Of a DNA stretch of 64,000 bases, positions 25,761-34,165 are shown in pieces. The notes under the pieces are model-generated. The model made no database searches. It was not told the DNA's origin and saw only the letters and a program-made list of their open reading frames with translations. Source of the DNA: Hungatella_A sp034142505. GTDB lineage: Bacteria; Bacillota; Clostridia; Lachnospirales; Lachnospiraceae. The position numbers were made by a program, and so were the translations under genes. The stretch is from contig JAWZDV010000075.1 of assembly GCA_034142505.1 (NCBI GenBank), forward strand, positions 1-64,000, in the 5' to 3' direction. Numbering within the stretch: position 1 is the stretch's first letter; each line of letters opens with the position of its first letter.

Positions 25761-26756
25761 ATGGAAAAAATTATGGCGGTATACGATGTGGAACCGCGCT
25801 ATGCAGACCGGTTTGCGGATGTGACAAACCAGAAGGAGAAAGTGCCGTTTGAGGTGGTGGCGTTTACCACCTTGGAGGCGCTGAAAGAGTATGCGAAAGG
25901 ACACAGTATTGAGATTTTGCTGATCAGCAGCGCAGTACCCAGGGAATTGGTGAAGGAGATTCCCGCCGGACAGGTGGTGGTGCTGGCGGACGGGGAGGTG
26001 GTTCCGGCGCCGGAAGAGTATCCCAGTGTGTATAAATATCAGTCTACCGACAGCATTATCCGGGAGGTGATGGCCCATTACTGCGAACAGCCCAAGGCTG
26101 CCGAGTATGTGATTGTGGGGACAAAGGCGAAGATTCTGGGGGTGTATTCGCCGGTGGGAAGGTGTCTGAAGACTTCCTTCTGCTGGACACTGGGCCAGCA
26201 GCTGGGAAAAAACGGGAAGGTGTTGCTGGTGAGCATGGAGGAGTACTCCGGCTTCTCCAGACTCATCGGGGAGGAGATGCAGTCGGACCTGGCGGATGTC
26301 TTTTATTTTTACCGCCAGGGAAACTGCAGCTTTGCACGGCTCAGTTCTATGATTTATACCTGGGGGAATTTAGATTATATCCCGCCGGTGCGGTATCCCG
26401 AGGACTTAGGCCAGATTGCGGGGGATGAGATGGCGGAGTTTCTTTCCAGAATCGCCGGCGGGAGCAGCTACGAGATACTGGTGGTGGATATGGGGAATTC
26501 AGGGCGGCAGGCATTGCCGGTGATGGAAGCCTGCGACATGGTGTACATGCCCGTGAAAGATGACTGCGTGTCGGCAGCGAAGCTGGAGGAATTTGAGGAG
26601 TATTTGCAAAGGGCGGGGAAGACTGGGATTTTGGAGAAGATTCAGCGGGTGAAACTGCCGTATCACAGTGGATTTGGGCGGAGAGATACCTATTTGGAGC
26701 AGTTAATGTGGGGAGAATTGGGGGACTATGTGAGACAGCTTTTGAAAGGGAAATGA
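25761..26756 (+). CDS. TadZ/CpaE-like pilus localisation ATPase with altered P-loop
   Basis: 331 residues. An N-terminal receiver-like domain (about 1-110) without a clear phospho-Asp is followed by a MinD/ParA-like domain. The deviant Walker A site, about 127-140, reads YSPVGRCLKTSF, where a Leu replaces the Gly before the Lys. The Walker B-like ILVVDMGN lies near residue 240. TadZ proteins mark where the pilus machine assembles, and several known members are poor ATPases. It lies between the peptidase and the TadA ATPase; SD AGGAGGT precedes ATG. Confidence 0.82.
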   Translation: MEKIMAVYDVEPRYADRFADVTNQKEKVPFEVVAFTTLEALKEYAKGHSIEILLISSAVPRELVKEIPAGQVVVLADGEVVPAPEEYPSVYKYQSTDSIIREVMAHYCEQPKAAEYVIVGTKAKILGVYSPVGRCLKTSFCWTLGQQLGKNGKVLLVSMEEYSGFSRLIGEEMQSDLADVFYFYRQGNCSFARLSSMIYTWGNLDYIPPVRYPEDLGQIAGDEMAEFLSRIAGGSSYEILVVDMGNSGRQALPVMEACDMVYMPVKDDCVSAAKLEEFEEYLQRAGKTGILEKIQRVKLPYHSGFGRRDTYLEQLMWGELGDYVRQLLKGK

Positions 26757-26805
26757 TGGGGATGACAGAGAAGAAAAACGTTAAGGAACGAAAGGAGATG
26801 GAATT

Positions 26806-28020
26806 TTGGGCGGGCAAAACATGCAGAGAAAGGGAATTCGGGAGGAGTTAAGGGAGCGGCTGCGGGTAGAACTGAATCATCGGCAGCAGGTTACGGATGA
26901 GGAATTGTATGAGTTGATTGATTCCTGCATTTTGGAGACGGGACAGCGGGTGTTCCTGCCGTTAAAGGAGAAGGTGCAGCTGCGGACATCACTGTTTAAC
27001 TCCTTTCGGCGGCTTGATGTGCTGCAGCAGGCCATGGACAACCCGGAGATTACGGAGGTTATGATAAACGGAAAAGATCACATTTTTGTGGAGGAGAGAG
27101 GGGAGGTCAAGCCGTGGGATTATGAGTTTGAGACACTGGAACAGCTAGAGGACATGATTCAGCAGATTGTCAGCCGGGTAAACCGGGTGGTCAATGTATC
27201 GTCCCCCATTGTGGATGCCAGAATGCCGGACGGCTCCCGCGTTCATGTGGTGCTGCCCCCGGTGGCGCTGGACGGCCCCACCGTGACGATTCGGAAATTC
27301 CCGCGGGCATTTACCATGGACAACCTGATTGAGGCGGGAGCCGTCACAAAAGAGGCCGCGGAAATGCTCAAAAAGCTGGTCCGGGCTGGTTACAACATCT
27401 TTATCAGCGGTGGCACGAATTCCGGTAAGACCACGTTCCTGAATGCATTATCGGCATATATTCCCGAGGATGAACGGGTTATTACAATTGAAGACTCAGC
27501 GGAGCTTCAGATCCAGCATGTAGAGAATCTGGTGCGGATGGAGACAAGAAATGCCAACGCGGAAGGGGAAAGCGCTATCAGTATCGGAGACTTAATCCGT
27601 GCCTCTCTCCGTATGAATCCGGATCGGATTATCGTAGGGGAGGTCCGGGGAAAGGAAGCGCTGGAACTGTTAAATGCCTATAATACAGGACACGACGGGG
27701 GCTTAAGCAGTGGGCATGGAAACAGCCCTAAGGACATGCTGGCGAGACTGGAGACCATGGTGCTGATGGGGGCGGATCTTCCGCTGGCGGCCATTCGAAG
27801 CCAGATTGCGTCGGCTCTCGATATTATGATTCATCTGGGGCGATTGAGGGACAAGAGCAGAAAAGTATTGTGGATTACGGAGGTGGGAGATTATGAAGAA
27901 GGGGAGATTCGGCTCAACGCCCTCTACCGCTTTGAGGATACCAAAGAAAAAGGGGCTCTTAGAAAGGTTGGGGAACTTAAAGCGAAGGAAAAACTCTGGG
28001 CAGCAGGTGATTCGCTATGA
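26806..28020 (+). CDS. TadA/CpaF secretion ATPase
   Basis: 404-residue type II/IV secretion ATPase, motor of Flp pilus assembly. It has the N-terminal helical domain, then Walker A GGTNSGKTT (about 202-210), the Asp box (ITIEDSAELQ), Walker B IIVGEVRG (about 275-282) and the His box (GHDGGLSSGHGNS). The start is TTG at 26806, with AAGGAG 8 nt upstream; ATG 26821 has no ribosome site. Its 3' end overlaps the tadB start by 128 nt. Confidence 0.95.
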   Translation: MGGQNMQRKGIREELRERLRVELNHRQQVTDEELYELIDSCILETGQRVFLPLKEKVQLRTSLFNSFRRLDVLQQAMDNPEITEVMINGKDHIFVEERGEVKPWDYEFETLEQLEDMIQQIVSRVNRVVNVSSPIVDARMPDGSRVHVVLPPVALDGPTVTIRKFPRAFTMDNLIEAGAVTKEAAEMLKKLVRAGYNIFISGGTNSGKTTFLNALSAYIPEDERVITIEDSAELQIQHVENLVRMETRNANAEGESAISIGDLIRASLRMNPDRIIVGEVRGKEALELLNAYNTGHDGGLSSGHGNSPKDMLARLETMVLMGADLPLAAIRSQIASALDIMIHLGRLRDKSRKVLWITEVGDYEEGEIRLNALYRFEDTKEKGALRKVGELKAKEKLWAAGDSL

Positions 28021-28747
28021 CAGATACCGGCTGACGCTGATGGATGTGATGACGGGACTTGCCATGGGACTGCTGGTGGATGGGGTGATCGCTTATACCT
28101 TTTATCGAAGCTTTTATGTGTTTCTGGGGCTGCTTCCATTAGTGTTTCTCTATCCGCTTTACCGGAAAACGGAGTTAAAACGGCGGAGACTGCGGGAATT
28201 GAATCTGCAGTTTAAAGAGGCCATCTTAATTCTGGCCTCTTCCCTGAGCGCCGGTTATTCCATTGAAAATGCCCTTGACGCCAGTGGACAGGAGCTTCAG
28301 ACTCTCTATGGAAGCCAGGGACTGATCACCAGAGAATTTGCTTACATGGTGCAGCAAATGAGAATGAACCGTCCTGTGGAGTCGGTGATGATGGAACTGG
28401 CGGAGAGAAGCGGGCTGGAGGATGTGGAGAATTTTGCAAGGATCTTTGCGGTGGCAAAGCGGAGCGGCGGACAGCTGGTGCCGATTATCAATCATACGGT
28501 GGGGGTGATGAATGATAAGATACAGGTACAGGAGGAGATCAGAACGCTGACGTCCTCAAGACAGTTTGAACAGAAGATCATGAATCTGATTCCATTTTTC
28601 ATTATTCTGTATATCGACGGGACTTCCCCGGGATTTTTCGATATGATGTATGACTCAACCATGGGCCGGGTAATTATGTCCATTTGTCTGGCGGTGTATT
28701 TAGCCGCGTATCTGATGGCTGGAATGATTTTAAAAATTGAATTGTAA
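27893..28747 (+). CDS. TadB-like inner-membrane platform protein
   Basis: 284 residues. A basic N-terminal tail and two helices near 55-90 are followed by a T2SSF domain with ILASSLSAGYSIENAL and C-terminal helices near 205-280. It forms the membrane platform for the TadA motor. ATG 27893 has a strong GGAGGT 8 nt upstream but lies 128 nt inside the tadA gene. A later start (TTG 27968 or GTG 28007) is possible but has weaker ribosome sites. Confidence 0.88.
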   Translation: MKKGRFGSTPSTALRIPKKKGLLERLGNLKRRKNSGQQVIRYDRYRLTLMDVMTGLAMGLLVDGVIAYTFYRSFYVFLGLLPLVFLYPLYRKTELKRRRLRELNLQFKEAILILASSLSAGYSIENALDASGQELQTLYGSQGLITREFAYMVQQMRMNRPVESVMMELAERSGLEDVENFARIFAVAKRSGGQLVPIINHTVGVMNDKIQVQEEIRTLTSSRQFEQKIMNLIPFFIILYIDGTSPGFFDMMYDSTMGRVIMSICLAVYLAAYLMAGMILKIEL

Positions 28748-28761
28748 AGGGGGATGCGCCA

Positions 28762-29976
28762 ATGAAGATTGGGAAGAAACAGGTTTTGTGTGTCTGCGGC
28801 GGCATTGTATGTTTTCTGCTGGCCCAGTGGGTGTCCGGTATGGAGGACATCGGAAAGACGGGAGAACTGCCGAGAAATTCATACGGGCAGGGTGAGGCGG
28901 GTTATGAATTGCTGGTAGAAGGGCTTACGGATGGGGAAGAGCCAATCACAGTCACCGTGGGGGAACGCAGGTATACCCAGGAGGAAGCGGAGGCTGTGTT
29001 TGAAAATATTATGTCAACTATCGGAGAGCGGGTACTGGGAGAAAACGCAGGATTTTCCGAGGTGAGAAAGAATTTGAACCTGGTAACCTGGCTGTCCGAT
29101 GAGGGGGTGAAAATCCGCTGGTCCACAGATGATCCGGATATCATAGACTCCTTTGGGCATATCAAGGAGAATGATCTGCCTAAAAATGGAGTTGCGGTCT
29201 GGCTCACGGCGTACCTGATGACAGGGGAATACAGCGGGGAGTATGAGATTCCCATCCGGGTATATCCCCCCGTCTTGACGGAACGGGAAGCCGCCGTGGC
29301 GGGATTGATGAAGCGGATTTCATTTCTTGACCGGATTTGGCAGACAAAGGAGAGTCTGAAACTGCCGGAAGAGTATGGGGGAAATGCACTTCGTTACCGG
29401 GATAAAAGCGGGGCCGGCAATGAGATTCTGCTGGTTTTGGGGGTTCTGATGGCGGTTTTGTGCTATGCCAGAGATAAGATGCAGGTGGAGGAGAAGAAAA
29501 AACGCCGGGGGCAGGAGATGATGGCAGACTACTCGGAGATTGTGTTTAAGCTGATGGTATTCATTGGAGCCGGTATGACGGTATTAAACGCGTGGCAGCG
29601 GCTGGTTCTGGATTATCAGGAGCGATTGAAGCGGGGGCGGGTGAAACCGCGGGCCGCCTATGAGGAGATGGCGGCCGCCCTGCATCAGATCTCCTGCGGG
29701 GTGTCGGAAGGACAGGCTTATATCAGCTTTGGGAAACGGTGTCAGCTCCAGCCTTATTTGAAACTGTCCAGTCTATTGGAGCAGAACCGGAAAACCGGGA
29801 CGAAGAATTTGAAGAATCTGCTGGAGGCGGAGATGAACCACGCATGGGAGCAGAGGAAGACCATGGCAAGACGGCTGGGGGAGGAAGCCGGGACGAAGCT
29901 GCTGGTGCCGCTGTTTTTGATGCTGGGGATCGTGATGGTGATTATCATGGTGCCGGCGATGATGTCAATGACTTGA
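28762..29976 (+). CDS. TadC-like platform protein with an added extracytoplasmic domain
   Basis: 404 residues. A first helix (about 9-25) precedes an extracytoplasmic domain of about 200 residues with beta-rich Ig-like character (EEPITVTVGERRYTQEEAEA; VKIRWSTDDPDIID). A second helix near 226-243 leads to a T2SSF-like cytoplasmic region and a C-terminal helix (LLVPLFLMLGIVMVIIMVPAM). Standard TadC lacks the outer domain. Position right after tadB supports the role. Expected to pair with TadB in the pilus platform. Confidence 0.78.
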   Translation: MKIGKKQVLCVCGGIVCFLLAQWVSGMEDIGKTGELPRNSYGQGEAGYELLVEGLTDGEEPITVTVGERRYTQEEAEAVFENIMSTIGERVLGENAGFSEVRKNLNLVTWLSDEGVKIRWSTDDPDIIDSFGHIKENDLPKNGVAVWLTAYLMTGEYSGEYEIPIRVYPPVLTEREAAVAGLMKRISFLDRIWQTKESLKLPEEYGGNALRYRDKSGAGNEILLVLGVLMAVLCYARDKMQVEEKKKRRGQEMMADYSEIVFKLMVFIGAGMTVLNAWQRLVLDYQERLKRGRVKPRAAYEEMAAALHQISCGVSEGQAYISFGKRCQLQPYLKLSSLLEQNRKTGTKNLKNLLEAEMNHAWEQRKTMARRLGEEAGTKLLVPLFLMLGIVMVIIMVPAMMSMT

Positions 29977-29992
29977 TGGAAGAGAAATGACG

Positions 29993-30087
29993 GTACAAGG
30001 AAAATGGGTACAAGGAAACAAAAGTACGAGGAAATATAAGTACAGGGAAGCATGAGTACAGGGAAACATAAGCACAAGTATAAGAGA
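29993..30087 (+). repeat. Six-copy 16-bp tandem repeat
   Basis: Units start at 29993, 30008, 30024, 30040, 30056 and 30072, with the core GTACARGGAAAYATAA; the first is one base short and the last is degenerate. It fills the gap between the TadC-like gene and the pilin gene. It is not coding in any frame I can support. Each unit carries an AAGGAAA-like purine stretch. Confidence 0.85.
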
Positions 30088-30101
30088 AGGGAAACTAAAA
30101 T

Positions 30102-30356
30102 ATGAAAAAAACATATGATATGGAACAAAAGCAGGATATGGAGCAAACGTTTGATGTAGATCAACTACATAATAAGAAACGGTTGAAAGAGGAACTGAGG
30201 GCGTTTTGCCGTGAGGAGGACGGGATTGGTGTCATCGAAGTGGTCTTGATCCTGGTGGTGCTAATCGGGCTTGTGATTATATTCAAGAAGCAGATCACAG
30301 ACCTGTTAAACAGTATTTTCAAGGAGATTAACAATCAGTCGAAAGAGGTGTATTGA
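30102..30356 (+). CDS. Flp1-family type IVb pilin
   Basis: 84 residues with a type IVb prepilin signal. A cytoplasmic leader ending in EEDG is followed by IGVIEVVLILVVLIGLVIIF: a Gly at about 41, Glu at +5 and a long hydrophobic helix. The mature protein would be about 43 residues, normal for Flp. The 41-residue leader is long and acidic/polar; later Met codons (7, 13) could shorten it, but the GAAGGGA site favours 30102. Expected major pilin of the locus, processed by one of the two A24 peptidases. Confidence 0.85.
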   Translation: MKKTYDMEQKQDMEQTFDVDQLHNKKRLKEELRAFCREEDGIGVIEVVLILVVLIGLVIIFKKQITDLLNSIFKEINNQSKEVY

Positions 30357-32338
30357 GAACCGTTTGCAGGAAAGGAAGGAGAATGGGAAGTCGGAGAGGA
30401 AAACGGGGTGAGATCACAGTATTTTTAAGCATGGTTTTACTGTGCATGGCCGGACTGATCTGTGTGATGCTGGAATCGGCCCGGACGGCGGGAGCCAGAT
30501 GTTATCTGCAGATTGCCGCAAATTCTTCCATGGATTCACTGTTCAGCCAGTATCACCGGAAACTGTGGCAGAACTATCATCTGATGGGATTGGAGTATGG
30601 AACCCAGGAGGATATAAAGGAGCGGTATCTGGGATTTCTCATGCCTTATATGGAGGCGGAAAACTGGTATCCCATGACAGCAGATTCCGCTGAAATTGAA
30701 GTGATACAGAATCTGACGGACGGGGGTGGAATCTGGCTGGAGCAGGAGATACTGGCTTACATGAAATATGGAATCTGGAGCGGACTTGATATTACTCCGG
30801 AAGACGGGGAGGAATTCTGGAAAAATGCCAGGGAAGCCGCTTCCATGCAGGAACTGGCCACATCATATAAAGAAGAGAGTAAGGAGGCGTGGAAGCTGGA
30901 GCAGGCGCTGGACAACCTCTACGCCTGCCAGGCCAGACAGCAGGAACATCATGCCCGGGCTGCCAGGTCGCTTGGTGGGGAGGACAGCTATGGCTTTTTC
31001 CGGGCGGCGGATGACTTGAAGGCAGAGATCAAAAAGCTGCCGAAGCTGTTGAAGGCATATGAAAAACAGGCTGATCGATGCAAGGCCAGACTGGAAGAAA
31101 TGGAGGTGGAGCTTGCGGAAAAAGGAGAAGTTTTGACGGAGGAGAGAGCGCAGGCCATGAGCCAGGAACTGGAGCAGTACCGCTCCTATATTGCAGAGGA
31201 CGGTGCCCGACGTCAGGAAATCTTAAACCTGGGGCCGGAGGGAGAGCGGAATCTGGCAGTGATTGAGGAGGTAAAAGTGCGTGTCAATGAGATCGAATCC
31301 TATCTGGCTTCTCTGGATGAGGAAGATGATGATAACTCCGGCCCCATGTGGTCAGCCGCCGAAGGCGCTTGGAACCAGATACATATCAGCGGACAGAAAA
31401 CGACGGGTAAGAAAGATGAGGAGAAGCGGGGATGGCTGGTAGAGATAGAGAACATGGCAAATCAGGGGCTGCTGGAACTTGTGTTGCCGCCGGAACGGCA
31501 GGTCTCCACTGTGATGATGGATTTCAATGATGCTCCGTCGAAAGAGCAGGCCAGCCCCGGGGAGACCGACCGGCTGAATCTGATTACCCGGGTTCTGGTA
31601 AATGAATACTGCGCCATGCATTTTGCCAATTTTGTGTCAGCACCCGGATTTTGGATTGGAAAAGAGGAGACAGAAGACAGGCAGGGATTGCGGCAGCAGT
31701 ACCAGATGGAATATCTGCTCACAGGAGGCCTGGATGACAGGAGCAATCTGGCGGATGCGGTGAAACAGCTGCTGATAGTCCGGGAGGGACTGAATTTCAT
31801 TCATATTTTATCTGATAGCCAGAAACGGGAGGAGGCAAAGGCATTGGCGCTGGTGATCACCGGCGCGCTGGGGCTGACTCCGCTGGTGGAGATCACATCC
31901 TTTTTTATTATGAGTGTCTGGGCATTGGGGGAATCCATTGTGGATTTGCAGACACTTCTGGAGGGAAGAAAGATCCCGCTGCTGAAAGGACGGGAGGACT
32001 GGGCATTGGGGCTGGAACAGCTGCTCCATATGGGGCAGAAAAGAGAGAATTCCACCACATCCGGTGGCGGGAAAGGACTTGATTATGAGGGATATTTGAA
32101 GCTTCTGCTATTACTGGAACCGTCGGGACAGAAGTATTACCGGATGATGGATGTGATGCAGAATGACATCCGGCTCTCACAGGCGGGATTTTTGATGAAG
32201 CGGTGTGGGTATCGTGTGGATATGAAAGCACAGATCTGTGGAAAACATGTCTTCTTTGCGCTCCCATTTGTGGAAAATATGACGGGAAGCGCAGAGCATG
32301 GGTATCAGATGCAGGTGAGGTCTCAAAAAGCTTATTAA
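30353..32338 (+). CDS. DUF5702-type Tad locus protein
   Basis: 661 residues. A basic N terminus and one helix (about 20-42, GEITVFLSMVLLCMAGLICVML) resemble TadE/TadG-type pseudopilins. A large extracytoplasmic body follows, with a helical coiled-coil stretch (about 225-325). I recognise the family as DUF5702, found in clostridial Tad clusters; its function is unknown. A TTG start overlaps the pilin stop (TTGA). An alternative ATG at 30383 is preceded by AAGGAAGGAG and would remove 10 residues. Confidence 0.78.
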   Translation: MRTVCRKGRRMGSRRGKRGEITVFLSMVLLCMAGLICVMLESARTAGARCYLQIAANSSMDSLFSQYHRKLWQNYHLMGLEYGTQEDIKERYLGFLMPYMEAENWYPMTADSAEIEVIQNLTDGGGIWLEQEILAYMKYGIWSGLDITPEDGEEFWKNAREAASMQELATSYKEESKEAWKLEQALDNLYACQARQQEHHARAARSLGGEDSYGFFRAADDLKAEIKKLPKLLKAYEKQADRCKARLEEMEVELAEKGEVLTEERAQAMSQELEQYRSYIAEDGARRQEILNLGPEGERNLAVIEEVKVRVNEIESYLASLDEEDDDNSGPMWSAAEGAWNQIHISGQKTTGKKDEEKRGWLVEIENMANQGLLELVLPPERQVSTVMMDFNDAPSKEQASPGETDRLNLITRVLVNEYCAMHFANFVSAPGFWIGKEETEDRQGLRQQYQMEYLLTGGLDDRSNLADAVKQLLIVREGLNFIHILSDSQKREEAKALALVITGALGLTPLVEITSFFIMSVWALGESIVDLQTLLEGRKIPLLKGREDWALGLEQLLHMGQKRENSTTSGGGKGLDYEGYLKLLLLLEPSGQKYYRMMDVMQNDIRLSQAGFLMKRCGYRVDMKAQICGKHVFFALPFVENMTGSAEHGYQMQVRSQKAY

Positions 32339-32397
32339 GATCATGAAGTCATGACATAGATGGCAGAATCACGAAAGATGCAGGGAGGTGGATGGCA

Positions 32398-33339
32398 ATG
32401 TCCTTTTTCACTCGGTTGGAACATAATATAGGAAAAATCAAAAATAAAATCAAAAACGTAACTCTCCAAGTACGGATCCTCAATATAGAAAAAACGGACT
32501 GCGGAAAAAGGGCATTTCCATCCATCTTCCTCATGAAATGTGGAAGTATGACGGTGGAGGCGTCAATCGTCCTGCCGCTGTTTCTGTTCGCCATGGTGAC
32601 AATGACAATGCCATTTTCCATGATGAACAGCCAGCGGCAGGCGCAGGCTGTGGTGGAATCGGTATGTGAGGATCTGTGCCGGCTGGCTTATGTGGGGTAT
32701 GAGCTGGAGGAGAAGAAGACGGAGATAAAACTGCCTGAGGATGGTATAGAACTGGATTTTGATATGGAAGGATTCGAAGAGGGAGCCATGATGGCCTATG
32801 CGCAGGTGCAGGTGAGACGAAAACTGGATGGTGGCCGGTTTCGGAAGCTTTCGCTGATGAGATCAGAGTTTATGGAGGACGATGAGATGATCAATCTGGT
32901 AGCCAGTTATGAGATGGCGCTGCCGTTTCCGGTGTTTGGCATGACGGCGGTACCCATGACAAGCGCCAGCTGCCGCCGGGCGTGGATTGGAAAAGATGGC
33001 GGCTGGCTGGACGGCAAGGCAGGCGGCGGGGATGATGAAATTGTCTATGTTGGGAAAAGCAGTACCCGGTATCATGAAAGCCGAACCTGCCATTATCTCT
33101 ATAATCAGCTGACAGGAGTGCCAAGGGAGGAGATCGAAAGCCGGCGGAATGCAGATGGGAAGAAATATCATCCATGTGCTGTCTGCGGAGGAGGAAATGG
33201 CGGACAGGTGTTTATCATGAAGAGCGGAACCAGCTACCACGGTTCCTCCTCATGTACCGCCATCATTGCATATGTGAAAGCGGTTAGAAAATCAGAGGTG
33301 GCACATCTGGGAGGATGTTCCTACTGCACGGGAGGTTGA
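32398..33339 (+). CDS. TadE-like pseudopilin with paired Cys/His modules
   Basis: 313 residues. The TadE-like signal and helix (GSMTVEASIVLPLFLFAMV) lie near 50-75. A beta-rich domain follows, then two C-terminal modules: YHESRTC...PCAVC (about 225-265) and YHGSSSC...CSYC (about 275-312). Each holds His-x4-Cys plus a Cys pair, like the Ada-type metal-binding modules on surface proteins. A metal site or disulfides outside the cell are plausible. Met3 (32398) fits the GGGAGGTG ribosome site better than 32392. Confidence 0.8.
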   Translation: MSFFTRLEHNIGKIKNKIKNVTLQVRILNIEKTDCGKRAFPSIFLMKCGSMTVEASIVLPLFLFAMVTMTMPFSMMNSQRQAQAVVESVCEDLCRLAYVGYELEEKKTEIKLPEDGIELDFDMEGFEEGAMMAYAQVQVRRKLDGGRFRKLSLMRSEFMEDDEMINLVASYEMALPFPVFGMTAVPMTSASCRRAWIGKDGGWLDGKAGGGDDEIVYVGKSSTRYHESRTCHYLYNQLTGVPREEIESRRNADGKKYHPCAVCGGGNGGQVFIMKSGTSYHGSSSCTAIIAYVKAVRKSEVAHLGGCSYCTGG

Positions 33340-33340
33340 T

Positions 33341-33793
33341 ATGGATAAGGTGTTATATTGTTTTATGGGGATGACAGCAGTTATGGATCTGATCAAGAGG
33401 GAAATTCCAGGCTGGATGTTTTGGATATTTGGAATTGCGGGGGCGATTGGCAGAATAAGCGGCAGTACTGGGAAAATGGCAGCCTGGCCTGGATTAGCCG
33501 CCATAGCCGGCAGTGTGGCAGTGGGTATCCTGCTTCTGGTGATCAGCCGTGCCGCCCGGGGCGCGGTTGGGGAAGGTGATGGCTGGTTCTTTGTGGTGAG
33601 CGGTCTTTACGTTTCATGGACGGTCAATTTAGGACTGTTATGTTATGGCCTGGTTCTCAGCAGTATTTACGGAATCCTATTGACTGTCTGGGGAACTGTA
33701 AAAGGAATATCTGTCCGCAAAAAGAAAATCCCCTTTCTGCCCTTTGTATCCATGGCGGGAATTTTCATGCATGTCTGCCAGATGTGGACATGA
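33341..33793 (+). CDS. A24 prepilin peptidase-like protein, second copy
   Basis: 150 residues with four or five membrane helices. Both A24-type Asp motifs are visible: AVMDLIKREIPGW near residue 16 and VGEGDGWFFV near 77 (a GxGD motif). It is shorter than the copy at 25197 and quite different in sequence. It is probably a working aspartic peptidase, perhaps dedicated to the TadE-like proteins encoded on both sides. It starts 1 nt after the preceding stop. Confidence 0.85.
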   Translation: MDKVLYCFMGMTAVMDLIKREIPGWMFWIFGIAGAIGRISGSTGKMAAWPGLAAIAGSVAVGILLLVISRAARGAVGEGDGWFFVVSGLYVSWTVNLGLLCYGLVLSSIYGILLTVWGTVKGISVRKKKIPFLPFVSMAGIFMHVCQMWT

Positions 33794-33812
33794 CGGTCCG
33801 GGAGGAAAGCAG

Positions 33813-34163
33813 ATGAAAAAACGATCAGGAAAGAAATATGAGGCAAGCTATACCGTGGAAGCCTCATTTATCATGGCTGTTGTGTTGTTTGCCATGGTGT
33901 CCCTTATTCAGTTTACATACCGCCAGTGCCGGCAGACCACCGGTAATATGCGGCTTCAGGAATTGGTAGAAGTCCTTCGCCACCGGGAATCCGCTCCGGG
34001 AGATTCTCTCTCCGCCGGTGGACTGACATATCAAATAGAAGCGAAACGTGGTCTGTTGAATGTAAGCGGCAGTGTGAAAGGGGAGAATTGGAGCCTTTAT
34101 ATAGAAAGTGGAATCTATGAACCGGAAGAATTTATGCGTCTATTGACGCTGATACAGGAGTAA
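33813..34163 (+). CDS. TadE-like minor pseudopilin
   Basis: 116 residues. A basic N terminus (MKKRSGKKYEASYTVEASFI) leads into one helix, with Glu in the VEAS motif placed as in TadE proteins, and a small extracytoplasmic domain. ATG 33813 has GGAGGAAAGC upstream; a longer in-frame reading from 33744 overlaps the peptidase gene and adds unrelated residues. Expected minor pilus component. Confidence 0.82.
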   Translation: MKKRSGKKYEASYTVEASFIMAVVLFAMVSLIQFTYRQCRQTTGNMRLQELVEVLRHRESAPGDSLSAGGLTYQIEAKRGLLNVSGSVKGENWSLYIESGIYEPEEFMRLLTLIQE

Positions 34164-34165
34164 AT

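Noticed and set aside
25218..26078. 286-codon minus-strand frame across the prepilin peptidase and TadZ genes
   Set aside because: It is opposite two genes with recognisable motifs, and its translation is His/Arg/Gln-rich low complexity.
29993..30087. CRISPR array
   Set aside because: The units are directly adjacent 16-bp repeats without spacers and no cas gene is nearby.
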